From positions 707,513 to 771,512 of the forward strand of contig NW_008705568.1 in NCBI RefSeq assembly GCF_000186865.1: a stretch of DNA of 64,000 nt, written 5' to 3'. The notes under the pieces are model-generated. The model was not told the DNA's origin. It was given only the letters and a program-made list of their open reading frames with translations, and did no database searches. Source of the stretch: Aureococcus anophagefferens. Its lineage: Eukaryota > Sar > Pelagophyceae > Pelagomonadales > Pelagomonadaceae. Numbering within the stretch: the first letter of the stretch is position 1; each line of letters starts with the position of its first letter. Of this stretch, positions 34,649-43,497 are shown in pieces. The translations under genes and the position numbers were made by a program.

Positions 34649-37616
34649 ATGGCGCCGCAAAGAATCTCGCGCGCGCTGCTGCTGGCCGCGACGCTCGCCA
34701 TCTGCGCGTCGGCGGCGTCGAGCGGCAACTCGACGGCGCACCACGACGACCACGACGACCACGACGACGACCACGGCCACCACGGCCAGTTCGACCACTT
34801 CAACTCCATGTTCTTCATGGTCGTCTTCGTCGTCGTCGTCTGGATCGTCGGCAAGAGCTGCGGCGCCGTGGGCATCCCGTCGCTCGTGGGGGAGATCTGG
34901 GTTGGCATCGTCCTAGGCCCGGCGCTCCTCGACTTCGTGCCGAACCCGGCGGTGCTCAAGTCCGTCGGCGAGATCGGCCTCGCGTTGCTGGTCATCGAGG
35001 CGGGGCTCCACGTCGACCTGGAGATGCTCGAGATCATCGGCGCGCGCGGGCTCGCCGTCGGCGGTTTAGGCAGCGCGCTGCCGCTGTGCCTCGGCGCGGG
35101 CGCGGCGACCCTGTGGGGCGCGCCGCCGGTCAAGGCCTTCGTCGTGGGCGCCTGCATGGCGACGATGTCGACGGGCATCGCGCTGAACGTGCTCAAGGCG
35201 GGCACGGTGCTGAACCAGCCCATCGGCCAGCTCATCATCGCCGCGGCGACGGTGAACGAGATCGTCAACATCACGCTGATCACGACGGTGACAAACATCG
35301 TCAACGACGTCGAGGTCATCGAATACGTCATCCCCATCGTCATCATGTTCGTCCTCATCGCCGTCATCGGCTACCTCGCCGTGAACGTGATCCCGCGCGC
35401 GCTGCAGGACCGGCTCCTGCCGCGCGTCGCGCAGCCCCAGCGGCCCAAGGCCGTCCTCGCCTGCGTCTTCGTCGCCGCGATGGTGCTCATCCCCGGCTGC
35501 AAGTACAGCGGCTCGTCGGAGCTGCTCGGCGCGTTCCTCGCGGGCTTCTGCTTCTGCAGCGACCACGCGGTCCACGAGTGCTGGGACCGCCAGGTCAAGC
35601 GCGTCATGCACTGGCTCCTCCGCCTCTTCTTCGCGTGCACCATCGGCTTCGAGCGGCGTCCCGTGACCGTGACGATGTTCGAGAGATTTGGGGTGGGAAA
35701 CCAACGAGAAATCGTCACCGTCGTGCTCGGTAGGCTTCGAGATCCCCGTGACGGAGTGCTTCAAGGCGGGCACGCTCGCCAAGGCGGGGCTCCTGGTCTG
35801 CTGCATCTTCGGCAAGCTCGCGATGGGCTGCTTCGCGCAGCCCCGCGACGCGGACCACTTCTGGATTCTGGCGTTCGCCTGGGGCGAGTGGGGCGAGTTC
35901 AGCTTCCTCATCGCGACGGCCGCGCGGAGGGTCGACGGCGACGGCATCCTCGACTCCGGCACGTACAACGCGATCTGCCTCGCGGTGCTCGTGTCCATGA
36001 TCATCTGCCCCGCGGGGCTGCGGAGCACGCTCGAGGCCTACGAGCGCAAGGCCAAGTTCCAGATCGCCGAGGCCATCGCGGACACGGCGGACGTGTCCGG
36101 CGCGGTGCACGCGACCTACTTCTGCCTCCAGACCAAGTCGCACGCGACGTGGGAGCAGAGCGACCACCTCCTGGCGGCGACGACGCGCATGGGCTGCGAC
36201 ATCATCGACAGCCGCCAGTGGCACCCGAACGACCACTTCGGGCTCGCGCACTGCGTCAACGAGATGTACATCCGCGACACGTCCCTGGAACTGCCGACGA
36301 CGCTGGACATGGACGAGGCCCAGGAGGCCCGGCTTCAGGCGCGCATCGACGAGATCCTCGACGCGGTGCGCGCCGCGCTGCGCGAGGACGAGCACCAGGG
36401 CGCGGAGATCCGCGTCCAGCGCTGGCTCCCGGGCTGCCACGTCGAGCACGACGAGGCCTCGGGCCGGCCGCGCCTCGCGACGAACGCCGACGCCATGGTC
36501 AAGGTCGAGGCGCTCGCCGCGGACGCGAACGTCTACCGCGGCGACGACGGCAAGTTGAGGGGCGCGGGCTTCGGGGGCTGGCACCAGGCCAAGGTCGAGC
36601 AGAGCCAGCGGCGCCTCAGCGGCCTGACGCGCGCCGCGAGCGACGCGTCCGTGAAGGACGTCGAGCTGGCGGACATCAAGGAAGGCGAGGCCCAGAAGGC
36701 GGACGAGGCGCCGCCGCCGTACTCGCGGTTCTCGAGCGCGCGCCAGATGAGCTCCTTCCGCGACTCGAGCGTGCGCCGCCTCTCGCGGGGCACGTCCATC
36801 GCCCAGCGCCTCTCGGAGACGGCGCGGCGCGCCTTCGAGCCCACGCGGCGCGAGTCGGGGTTGCACTCGGAGACGCTCGCGAACGCGTTCCACGTCGAGG
36901 CGCACCACGAGCTCGACGGCTTCGTCCACCTTGGCGCGCACCACCCCTTCGCCCTGCCCAGCGTCCTGCATCCGTGACGACTTTCGAGAGGTTTTGACCC
37001 GAGAAAACGATGAGAAATCGTTACCGACGCATGTGGTAGGCCCTGCCGGACGACGACGACCACGAGAAGGAGGACGCGCTGCTCTACGGCGAGGACGTCT
37101 ACTTCAACGCGCGGCGCCGCACGCTCACGGAGGCGCCGCCGCCCGTGGGCCGCTGCTCCATGGTCTCGGAGGCGTCCGAGGCGCTCCTCGGCGGCGGCGA
37201 CGACGCCGAGTCGCACTACCTCCCGCGGAACGCGAGCTTCCATCAGCACGACGCTGCGTGGAATTCAACCACTGGTTTGGGGGGTCCTGACCAAACTTGA
37301 GAATTCTCTAGCTCGGTCAAATCGAAGTCGATTCGGCTGATTTTTGGACGGATCGATCGCTCTCGTCGAGTTCTCGAAGCACAGCGAAAGAGTCTGGTCC
37401 AAACCGTTTGATTACGCGCACATTGAAGTCGGGTTGAAGATTTGAATTCCACACAGGCACGACGTCGAGACCGCGCCCGACGCGGGCACGGTGCTGACGC
37501 TCGCGGACATCGACGAGCACCACCCGCGCGACCGCCGCAGCCGGTCGTTCACGCCCCCGCCGGCGTCCGCGTCGCCGACGACCCCCGACGACGGCTCGAC
37601 GCCCCCCGCGTTCTGA
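34649..37616 (+). CDS. CPA2-family cation/proton antiporter (KEA/TMCO3-like), four exons
   Basis: Exons 34649-35645, 35734-36950, 37040-37245 and 37457-37616; 859 residues with every phase consistent. Signal peptide (RALLLAATLAICASAAS), a His/Asp-rich lumenal loop (~30-47), then about 12 helices with the CPA2 pattern: GIPSLVGEIWVGIVLGPALL, IGLALLVIEAGLHVDLEML, MATMSTGIALNVLK, ATVNEIVNITL, LLGAFLAGFCF, WGEWGEFSFLIA. The C-terminal ~400 residues are cytosolic, charged and Ser/Arg-rich. Relatives exchange K+ for H+ in organelle membranes. All three introns are introners, two of a short family and one long. The promoter must lie within or next to the TIR element at 33684-34529. Confidence 0.9.
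35646..35733 (+). mobile_element. Short-family introner element, antiporter intron 1
   Basis: An 88-nt GC-AG intron flanked by perfect 8-bp copies of GCTTCGAG (35646-35653 and 35734-35741). The 80-nt core has imperfect inverted ends around CCGTGACGATGTTCG and ATCGTCACCG and closes with CGGTAG. It aligns along its length with the intron at 36951-37039. Phase 1; splicing restores IGFEIPV. Confidence 0.9.
36951..37039 (+). mobile_element. Short-family introner element, antiporter intron 2
   Basis: An 89-nt GC-AG intron flanked by perfect 8-bp copies of GCCCTGCC (36951-36958 and 37040-37047). The core shares CCGTGACGA, TTTCGAGAGGTTT, GAGAAATCGTTACCG and terminal GTGGTAG with the intron at 35646. 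Phase 0. Without splicing the frame would stop at a TGA inside the element. Confidence 0.9.
37246..37456 (+). mobile_element. Introner element (long family), antiporter intron 3
   Basis: A 211-nt GC-AG intron flanked by perfect 8-bp copies of GCACGACG. Terminal repeats CTGCGTGGAATTCAA and TTGAATTCCACACAG differ by one base. Same orientation as the gene; phase 2. It shares the TGATTTTTGGACG core with the other long copies. Confidence 0.97.
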
Positions 37617-37658
37617 GCGCCGCGCCCACCCCCCGGGCAAGACCCCGCCGCATAAACT

Positions 37659-39242
37659 TTAGTTGAGGAGCGGCGGCGCCTTGAGGGGCGACACGGCGGT
37701 CTCCTGCGCGTCGTCGGGGAGCGTCTCGTGGGGCACCCAGCGCTTGGCGTGCCAGACGTCCTTCATGACGGGCGTCGCGGGCGGCGCCGCGGGCGACGGC
37801 GACCGGGACCGGTCCCGGCGCGCGGCGGCCTTGGCGTCGCGGTCCGGGTCCGTCCAGAGCGACGCGAGGGGCGCGGGCCGCGTGTCCACGGCGATGTCGC
37901 GGTCGCCGGGCGTGTCCGGCCGCGCGAAGAAGGGCGCGTCGACGGGCCCGTAGCCCGCGGGCATCGGCGGCGGCTTCGGGAGCGCGGGCAGCGACGCGGA
38001 GCGGTCGGCGGCGGAGCCGAAGCGCCCCGATGGCGGCTCGCGGCTCGGGCTCCTCGCGCCCTCGACCCAGATCAGGTCCGGGTTCGTCGTCTCGCGCGGC
38101 GGCGACCACGCGGCCGCGAGCATTTCGTGCTCCCGCCGCTCCGCGGCCGCGGCGCGGCGCGCGCGGGTCCGCCGCGCCGTGTTCCGCGCGACGTAGTCCG
38201 CGTGGGCCTTGTGGCGCCGCGGCGTGTCGCCCCACCACGCCGTCCGGGGCTTCTCGCGCACGTAGGGCGAGTAGGGAGGCAGGCCCGCGGCGTTGGAATA
38301 GCGCGCCGCGGGCGCCTCGAGGGGCGCCCAGGCCGGGTTGTAGAAGGGCTTCTTTTTGCTGGAGCGGCCCCGGGGCTTCGGCGCGACGGGGGGCAGCGTC
38401 TTGGCGGACGCGATGGTCGACTCGTCGTCGTCGCGGACCTTCTTCGCCGCGGGAGACGCGAGCGACGGCAGGCTCGCGTCCTCGCGGCCGCCGACGGACG
38501 TCGTCGCGCCGCCGACGGTGCCGGAGTGGGCCGTGGACACGCTCTGGGCGTCGTTCGACGGCATGGGCGGCGGCTTGCGCCGCTTCTTCTTCGACGGCGG
38601 CGGCGCCCTGGCCTGCGGCGGCGGTTTCTTCCTCGGCGCCGGCGCGCGCGTCTTCTTCTTCGTCGCCGACGACAACCGCGACGACGCGGACCGCGACGAC
38701 GACCGCGGCGCGGCCTGCTTCGTCGCGCGCCGCCCGCGCGGCGGCGCCTTCGGCGGCCGATCGCGCGACGGCGGCCGGCTCGACGACTTCGAATCGCGCG
38801 AGGCCGGGCGGCTCGACGCCTTGGCGGAGCTGTCGCGCGACGCCGGGCGGCTCGCCGGCGGCGTCTGGGCCTTGTCGCGGGGCTCGGGTTCGGGCCCGGG
38901 GCGCGGTTCGGGTTCGGGCTCGGGCTCCGGCGATTCCGCTCGTTTCTCCCTGAGCTTCTTCACTCTCTCACGGTCCGTGCGCCCGCGCTCGGCGGCGCAG
39001 AGCCGCGTCGCCGCGGCCGCCTCCTCCGCGTCGCCCGGGGGCGGCAGCATCGTGCGCCGCAGCGCCGACGGGCCGCCGACCTCGGCGACGAGGGCGCGGC
39101 CGACGTCGAGCCAGGGCGAGGGACCCTGCACCGCATGCGTCAGCAGGTCGAGGCGCGCGTTCAGCGACGCGTTGAGCTTCTCGATGGCCGCCGCCGCCTC
39201 GGGGTCCAGGTGGGCCCGCAGGGACGCGAGGACGGCCTCCAT
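37659..39242 (-). CDS. Low-complexity Ser/Pro/Arg/Lys-rich protein of unknown function
   Basis: 527 residues. The first ~100 residues are ordered and helical (MEAVLASLRAHLDPEAAAA, LNASLNARLDLLTHAVQG). A long disordered stretch follows, with repeated E-P-E-P, S-R-P-A-S-R-D-S and K-K-K patches. The C-terminal third has aromatic short motifs (KKPFYNPAWAPLE, KPRTAWWGDTPRRHKAHADY, MKDVWHAKRWVPHETLP) that may be binding motifs. The layout resembles microtubule- or flagellum-associated proteins, but no domain is recognised. Confidence 0.5.
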   Translation of the reverse strand: MEAVLASLRAHLDPEAAAAIEKLNASLNARLDLLTHAVQGPSPWLDVGRALVAEVGGPSALRRTMLPPPGDAEEAAAATRLCAAERGRTDRERVKKLREKRAESPEPEPEPEPRPGPEPEPRDKAQTPPASRPASRDSSAKASSRPASRDSKSSSRPPSRDRPPKAPPRGRRATKQAAPRSSSRSASSRLSSATKKKTRAPAPRKKPPPQARAPPPSKKKRRKPPPMPSNDAQSVSTAHSGTVGGATTSVGGREDASLPSLASPAAKKVRDDDESTIASAKTLPPVAPKPRGRSSKKKPFYNPAWAPLEAPAARYSNAAGLPPYSPYVREKPRTAWWGDTPRRHKAHADYVARNTARRTRARRAAAAERREHEMLAAAWSPPRETTNPDLIWVEGARSPSREPPSGRFGSAADRSASLPALPKPPPMPAGYGPVDAPFFARPDTPGDRDIAVDTRPAPLASLWTDPDRDAKAAARRDRSRSPSPAAPPATPVMKDVWHAKRWVPHETLPDDAQETAVSPLKAPPLLN

Positions 39243-39419
39243 GCTTGCACGATCGAGAGCGGTCGCGTTAGTATTCCCAGGTCGGTGTTGATGTGCACGT
39301 GCCCGGCAACGTGAAAGACACAGATTTGTCCTCGTTCGTACCTCGTCACGCCAGGTCAGTGCGCTCTGGACCTGAGCCGGCGAAGCGTGCTCTCACTGTT
39401 CGCAGCGAAGAAGACCGGT

Positions 39420-40409
39420 ATGACGCGCTCCACGAGCATCCTCCTCTGCATGTGCATCCTCGAGCCTTGCATGGCCTTCGCGCAAATGACGTCCACGCGG
39501 CGCGAGCTCGTGCGCCCGAGCAGGAACGAGGTTCCGAGTCGCTACTACAAGCGGGCGCTCGCGAAGCAGCCGCGCATGAGCCTGCAGATCCTGGCGCCGC
39601 TGTCGTACACCGCCGTGAGCCGCCTGCGCACGCGCACGTCCGCCGCGGCCGTCGCCTACGAGCCCCTCATCTCCGACCGCTGGGCGACGTTGGCCCTCAC
39701 CGCGTCCGCGGGCGTCGTCGGCGTCGCGCTCCTGAGCGCCCTGGTCCCGAAGCTCGGGGCCGTCCTCGCCTTGTACAACGGCGCCCTGGTCGCGCACCCC
39801 TTCGCGACGAAGGCCGCCGGCACGGGCGTCACCTACGTCCTCTCGGACCTCACGGCGCAGGCGTTCGAGGGCTCGCGCGAGCCCGCGGCCGCGCGCCTCG
39901 GCCGCGCCTGCCGCTTCGGCGCCATCGGCGCCCTCTGGGTGGGCCCGCTCCTCGCGGCCTGGTTCCAGGTCATGGACTGGGCCGTGCCCGGCGCGGGCGC
40001 GGCGAGCGTCGCCGCCAAGGTGCTCATGGACCAGTGCATCCAGGGCCCCTTCATGATCTCGTCCATGTTCGTGCTCGCGGCCCTGAGCGCCGGCGAGTCG
40101 CGGCGCGACGCCGTGGGCAAGGCGCGGCGCATGCTCCGGCCGACCTGGGTCAAGAGCGTCTACGTCTGGTCGCCCGTGCAAGCCGTGCAGCAGACGCTCG
40201 TGCCCCTCGAGTACCGCGTCGCCGTGGCCAACTTCGTCTCCTACTTCTGGGACACCTACCTCGCCCACGAGATGTGCGGGCCCGAGAGCTGCAAGGTGGA
40301 GGACGCGCCGGAGCTCGCGCCGGCCGCGGCGCCGGCCGCGGCGCCCCTCGGCTTCGGCGAGCGGCGGCCCCTCGCGTGGTGCGAGGCGTCCGACGAGTTC
40401 GCGCGGTGA
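39420..40409 (+). CDS. Mpv17/PMP22-family membrane protein
   Basis: 329 residues; the ATG at 39420 is the first in frame. A leader (STSILLCMCILEPCMAFAQ) suggests organelle routing. The core has the Mpv17 hallmarks: LYNGALVAHPFATKAAGTGVTYVLSDLTAQAFEG (read in parts), RFGAIGALWVGPLLAAWFQ, KVLMDQCIQGPFM (the conserved D-Q-x3-x-P), LRPTWVKSVYVWSPVQAVQQTLVPLEYRV and VSYFWDTYLA (W-x-x-Y/F...). Four hydrophobic helices. Family members are inner-membrane or peroxisomal channels. The final residues lie within a 45-bp tandem duplication shared with the convergent gene's 3' end. Confidence 0.9.
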   Translation: MTRSTSILLCMCILEPCMAFAQMTSTRRELVRPSRNEVPSRYYKRALAKQPRMSLQILAPLSYTAVSRLRTRTSAAAVAYEPLISDRWATLALTASAGVVGVALLSALVPKLGAVLALYNGALVAHPFATKAAGTGVTYVLSDLTAQAFEGSREPAAARLGRACRFGAIGALWVGPLLAAWFQVMDWAVPGAGAASVAAKVLMDQCIQGPFMISSMFVLAALSAGESRRDAVGKARRMLRPTWVKSVYVWSPVQAVQQTLVPLEYRVAVANFVSYFWDTYLAHEMCGPESCKVEDAPELAPAAAPAAAPLGFGERRPLAWCEASDEFAR

Positions 40410-40484
40410 ATAAGTGTGTGTATAGAGTTACGACCCGCCGAGTTCGCGCGGTGAATAAGTGTGTATCTAGAGTTACGACCCGCG
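40395..40484. repeat. 45-bp tandem duplication at a convergent gene junction
   Basis: Two nearly identical copies (40395-40439, 40440-40484) of GAGTTCGCGCGGTGAATAAG plus the following ~25 bp. Each copy contains the TGA of the Mpv17 gene and the TTA (reverse-strand TAA) of the convergent gene, so duplication left both proteins intact while lengthening the shared 3' region. Confidence 0.85.
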
Positions 40485-41330
40485 TCGCCGGAAGACGCCG
40501 CGCATGCGCATCTCCCCCCAGGCCTTCATCGCGACGTCGGAGTGGGACGGCTCGACCTTGACCATGGCGAGCCACGCGTCGGAGGAGAGTGTTCCCGCGG
40601 GCTGGCGGAACATGAAGCGCCGGCGCCGCGCCGCGTGGCTCTCGGCCTTGGAGAACGCGTAGCGGCCGCGGTCCGGCCCGCCGATCTCCGACGGCGCGAG
40701 GTGCAGGAGCCGCGGCAGGTCGACGTCGAACTGGTCCGCGGACACGTCGACTATAGTGCCGTCGCCAAACTCGACGAAGCTGTGGGGCATCCAGTCGACG
40801 TAGTCGTCCGGCCACCACGACGGCCGGCCCTTGGCGCGGCCGACGGCGTCGTAGGACCCGGAGATCATCGTCGCCTCGCCAAGGACGGCGGCGATGTCCG
40901 CGCGCTTCTGGAGCGCCTCGACGAGGGCCAGCGACGACGTGAAGCACTGGTCCAGCGGGCAGCCGTCCGCGCCCTCGCCGACGACGTCGCGCCGCACCCG
41001 CGCCATGACCCGGAGCAGCGCCGCGCGCGCCTCCGCGTCGTCGCTCCCCCGGGCGGGGCCCGCGGCCTCGGCCACCGTCTTTCGGGAGACCCAGCCGGCG
41101 ACGGGATCGGCGACGGCGAGGCGCGCGCGCGCCGTGTCGTGGAAGGGCACGGCCGTGACGCGGCAGCCCGGGGGCAGCACGCACACCAGGGCGCTCTCCA
41201 GCGACTCGCCGGCGCGCACCTTGGTGCCGCGCTTCGCGCTGACGACGAACGACGCGCCGTCGCTCCATTTTTTGAGCCGGCGCGGCGCATCGACGGGCAC
41301 GAGGGCCATGAGATCCGGATTGGGGGCCAT
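40473..41330 (-). CDS. SH3-like plus cysteine-hydrolase-fold protein (transglutaminase/NlpC-like)
   Basis: 285 residues. An N-terminal SH3-like beta-barrel (~35-85) ends in VADPVAGWVSRKTVAEA. The middle part (~120-205) has a C...H...D arrangement: LDQCFTSSLALVEALQK (Cys at a helix start), VDWMPHSFVEFGDGTIVD (His then Asp), reminiscent of transglutaminase or NlpC/P60-type folds. The tail contains FMFRQPAGTLSSDAW. Function unknown. The divergent thioesterase gene 103 bp away has a matching N-terminal SH3-like domain ending GWLSAKTV. Confidence 0.55.
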   Translation of the reverse strand: MAPNPDLMALVPVDAPRRLKKWSDGASFVVSAKRGTKVRAGESLESALVCVLPPGCRVTAVPFHDTARARLAVADPVAGWVSRKTVAEAAGPARGSDDAEARAALLRVMARVRRDVVGEGADGCPLDQCFTSSLALVEALQKRADIAAVLGEATMISGSYDAVGRAKGRPSWWPDDYVDWMPHSFVEFGDGTIVDVSADQFDVDLPRLLHLAPSEIGGPDRGRYAFSKAESHAARRRRFMFRQPAGTLSSDAWLAMVKVEPSHSDVAMKAWGEMRMRGVFRRRGS

Positions 41331-41433
41331 AATGCGGGGGGCACTTTGGTTTGTTGCAGTGCAACAACAATCGATTTATCAGTATTTATTCAGCAGCAAT
41401 GGGTGGTGGACTTTGAGGGCTCTGTCCACAACA
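41331..41433. promoter_or_regulatory. 103-bp bidirectional promoter with a perfect inverted repeat
   Basis: Between two divergent ATGs. TTGTTGCA-G-TGCAACAA (41351-41367) is a perfect palindrome with 8-bp arms, followed by an AT-rich stretch (TCGATTTATCAGTATTTATT). It could be a symmetric transcription-factor site controlling both genes. Inferred from position and symmetry only. Confidence 0.45.
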
Positions 41434-42679
41434 ATGGACCGCATCTACGCCGTTTCCGCGGCGCACCGCGACGCGTCCAACGACGAGGCGGCGGCGGCGG
41501 CGACGACGACGCACGAGACGCGCTACTACGTCGTCAACGGCCGCGCCGGCGCCCAGGTGCGGCGCACCATGTCGCTGCAGAGCGCCCGCGTCGCGATTTT
41601 GGACGCCGGCGTCGTCGTCGCGAGCGACAAGGAGACGACGCTCGAGGACGGCAAGCTGCGCATCCACGTCGTCGCGCCGCGCGAGGGCTGGCTCTCCGCC
41701 AAGACCGTGACCGCGTGCGACGCGCCGGCGAACCCGCCGGCGCGCGAGACGCCGCCGCTGCGCCAGGACGAGTCGCTCCTGCTGCCGGGCGAGCGGTCGG
41801 CGTCGAAGCGGAGCCGCGCCATCCGCAAGCCCGGCGCGCGCTGCCGGCTCTTCGCGCTCTACGGCGTCGCGGACAATTCCCACAATCTCGTCGACTGGGT
41901 CTGGAACTCGCCGCCCTGGCTCGAGGTGCGGCTCCTCGAGCTGCCGGGCCACGGCCAGCGCATCAAGGAGGCCCTGCCCGCCTGCAGCGCGAGCGACGCG
42001 GACGCGACGGCCGCGGGCGTCGTCGACGCGTTCCGGGCGCGCCGCCGGTCCATCGCGGAGGACATCGCCGACGACGTCGCGCCGTTCGTCGACGAGCCCT
42101 ACGCGTTCTACGGCTTCAGTCTCGGCGCCATGCTGCTCTACGAGGTCTGCCTCGTGCTCGCGGCGCGCGGCGCGAGCCCGCCGCTGCGCTTCTTCGCCGC
42201 GGGCCGCGGCGCGCCGCACTGCTGCGCCTGCGGCGCGAGGGACTTCGCGGCGCTCGCGAGCGGCGGACGACGAGTTCGTGCTCCGCTGGATGCGCGACAC
42301 GCTCCGGTTCGACACGGACGCGTTCCCGAAGGCGCTGCGGCCGCGGGCGGGGCGGCTCTTCCGCATGGGCATGGTGCTCGGCTGCCACGCGGGGGAAGCG
42401 GAGCCGGACCCGCCGCTGTTCTGGGGCCAGCAGGGCGCGGAGGGCGACATGCCCCTGTCGAGCGGCGCGCCGCCGCTGCCGTGCGCGATCACGGCCATCG
42501 GCTCCGACGTCGATTTTATCTGGCCGCCGAAGACGGTGGACAAGTGGGCCGCGCAGTCCGCGGCCGGGTTCCGCCGCGCGACGATCGCCGGCGCGACGCA
42601 CAACGACGTCATGAACCACAAGGAGAGCATGGCCGCGGTCTTCGCGGACCTCGAAGGCGCGCTCCACCTGCCGCCCTAA
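41434..42679 (+). CDS. Type II thioesterase-like alpha/beta-hydrolase with N-terminal SH3-like domain, one-base frame change
   Basis: The first ~110 residues form an SH3-like domain (AQVRRTMSLQSARVAILDAG ... PREGWLSAKTV). Then the thioesterase fold: CRLFALYGVADNSHNLVDWV, LRLLELPGHGQRI-like LLELPGHGQRI, and the nucleophile elbow YGFSLGAMLLYE (Ser229). The family cleaves acyl chains from carrier proteins in polyketide or peptide synthesis. After residue ~276 the frame must shift by one extra base at about 42262 to reach RWMRDTLRFDTDAFPKALR and the C-terminal half with the late His (AGATHNDVMNH). Either a sequencing/assembly error or a broken gene; the downstream codons are clearly maintained. 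Confidence 0.7.
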
Positions 42680-42690
42680 ATTTTTACGCG

Positions 42691-43497
42691 CTAGCGCTCC
42701 GACGCGTCGGGGGCGACCGCGCCGGGCCGGAACTCCTTCTTCCGCCGGCCGCCCTTCTTCCGCCGCGCGACGACGCCGCGCCTGCGGTTCGCGGGTCGCG
42801 GCGCGCCGCCGCCGCGCGGACGCGGGGGCGATTGCCAGCGCTTGGAGATCTCCTTCTGCATCTCGTGGACGTCGCCCTCGTCGATGCGGGGCAGCGCGCC
42901 GTCCATGCGCTCGGCGACGACGCCCGCGGCGTGCGTCGGCTCGAGGGACTCCTCGGCATTGCCCCGGCCCTTTCTCCGCGCGTGCGCCTTCTTGTCCGCC
43001 TTCCACCTCTTGTTGCCGCCGGAGTCGGAGACGCGGGCCTGCATGACGGACCGCTCGACCATCTCGAGCCGCCGCGAGATCATCGCCCAGCGGTCCGAGG
43101 GCGCGGGCGTCCCGGGGACGACGACGCCGACGTCGCCCTCGGCGTCCGTCGCAAAGCCCCCCGCCTGCGAGCTCGCCTCGCTACCGGCGCGGCTCCGCCG
43201 CGGCCGCAGGAGCGACGGGTCCATGTAGAGGTGCTCGCTCGGCGCCTCGAGCGACCCCGGCTCCGAGGCGGCCTCGGAGGGGGGCACGGGCACCGCCTCG
43301 AGGACCCGCGGCGTCGCGGGGCCCGGCGACGGCGGCAGCGGGGCCGTCTGTTTTTCCAGCTGCGTCTCGACGGCGTGCAGGCGCCGCGCGAGCGCGTCGA
43401 TCTCGGCGCCCTGCCTTCTCAGGAGCCGGACGACATTGTACACGCCCGCCGCGGCGCCGACGGCGAGGGCCAGCGTTGATGCAGAGTGTCTGTCCAT
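42691..43497 (-). CDS. Small membrane-anchored coiled-coil protein
   Basis: 268 residues. A single N-terminal hydrophobic helix (STLALAVGAAAGVYNVVRLL) is followed by a coiled coil (RRQGAEIDALARRLHAVETQLEK). The rest is disordered and charged (basic KKAHARRKGRG, acidic/Ser patches), ending in RRKKGGRRKKEF. Looks like a tail-in membrane scaffold or tether; no family recognised. It ends 11 bp from the thioesterase stop, tail to tail. Confidence 0.5.
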   Translation of the reverse strand: MDRHSASTLALAVGAAAGVYNVVRLLRRQGAEIDALARRLHAVETQLEKQTAPLPPSPGPATPRVLEAVPVPPSEAASEPGSLEAPSEHLYMDPSLLRPRRSRAGSEASSQAGGFATDAEGDVGVVVPGTPAPSDRWAMISRRLEMVERSVMQARVSDSGGNKRWKADKKAHARRKGRGNAEESLEPTHAAGVVAERMDGALPRIDEGDVHEMQKEISKRWQSPPRPRGGGAPRPANRRRGVVARRKKGGRRKKEFRPGAVAPDASER

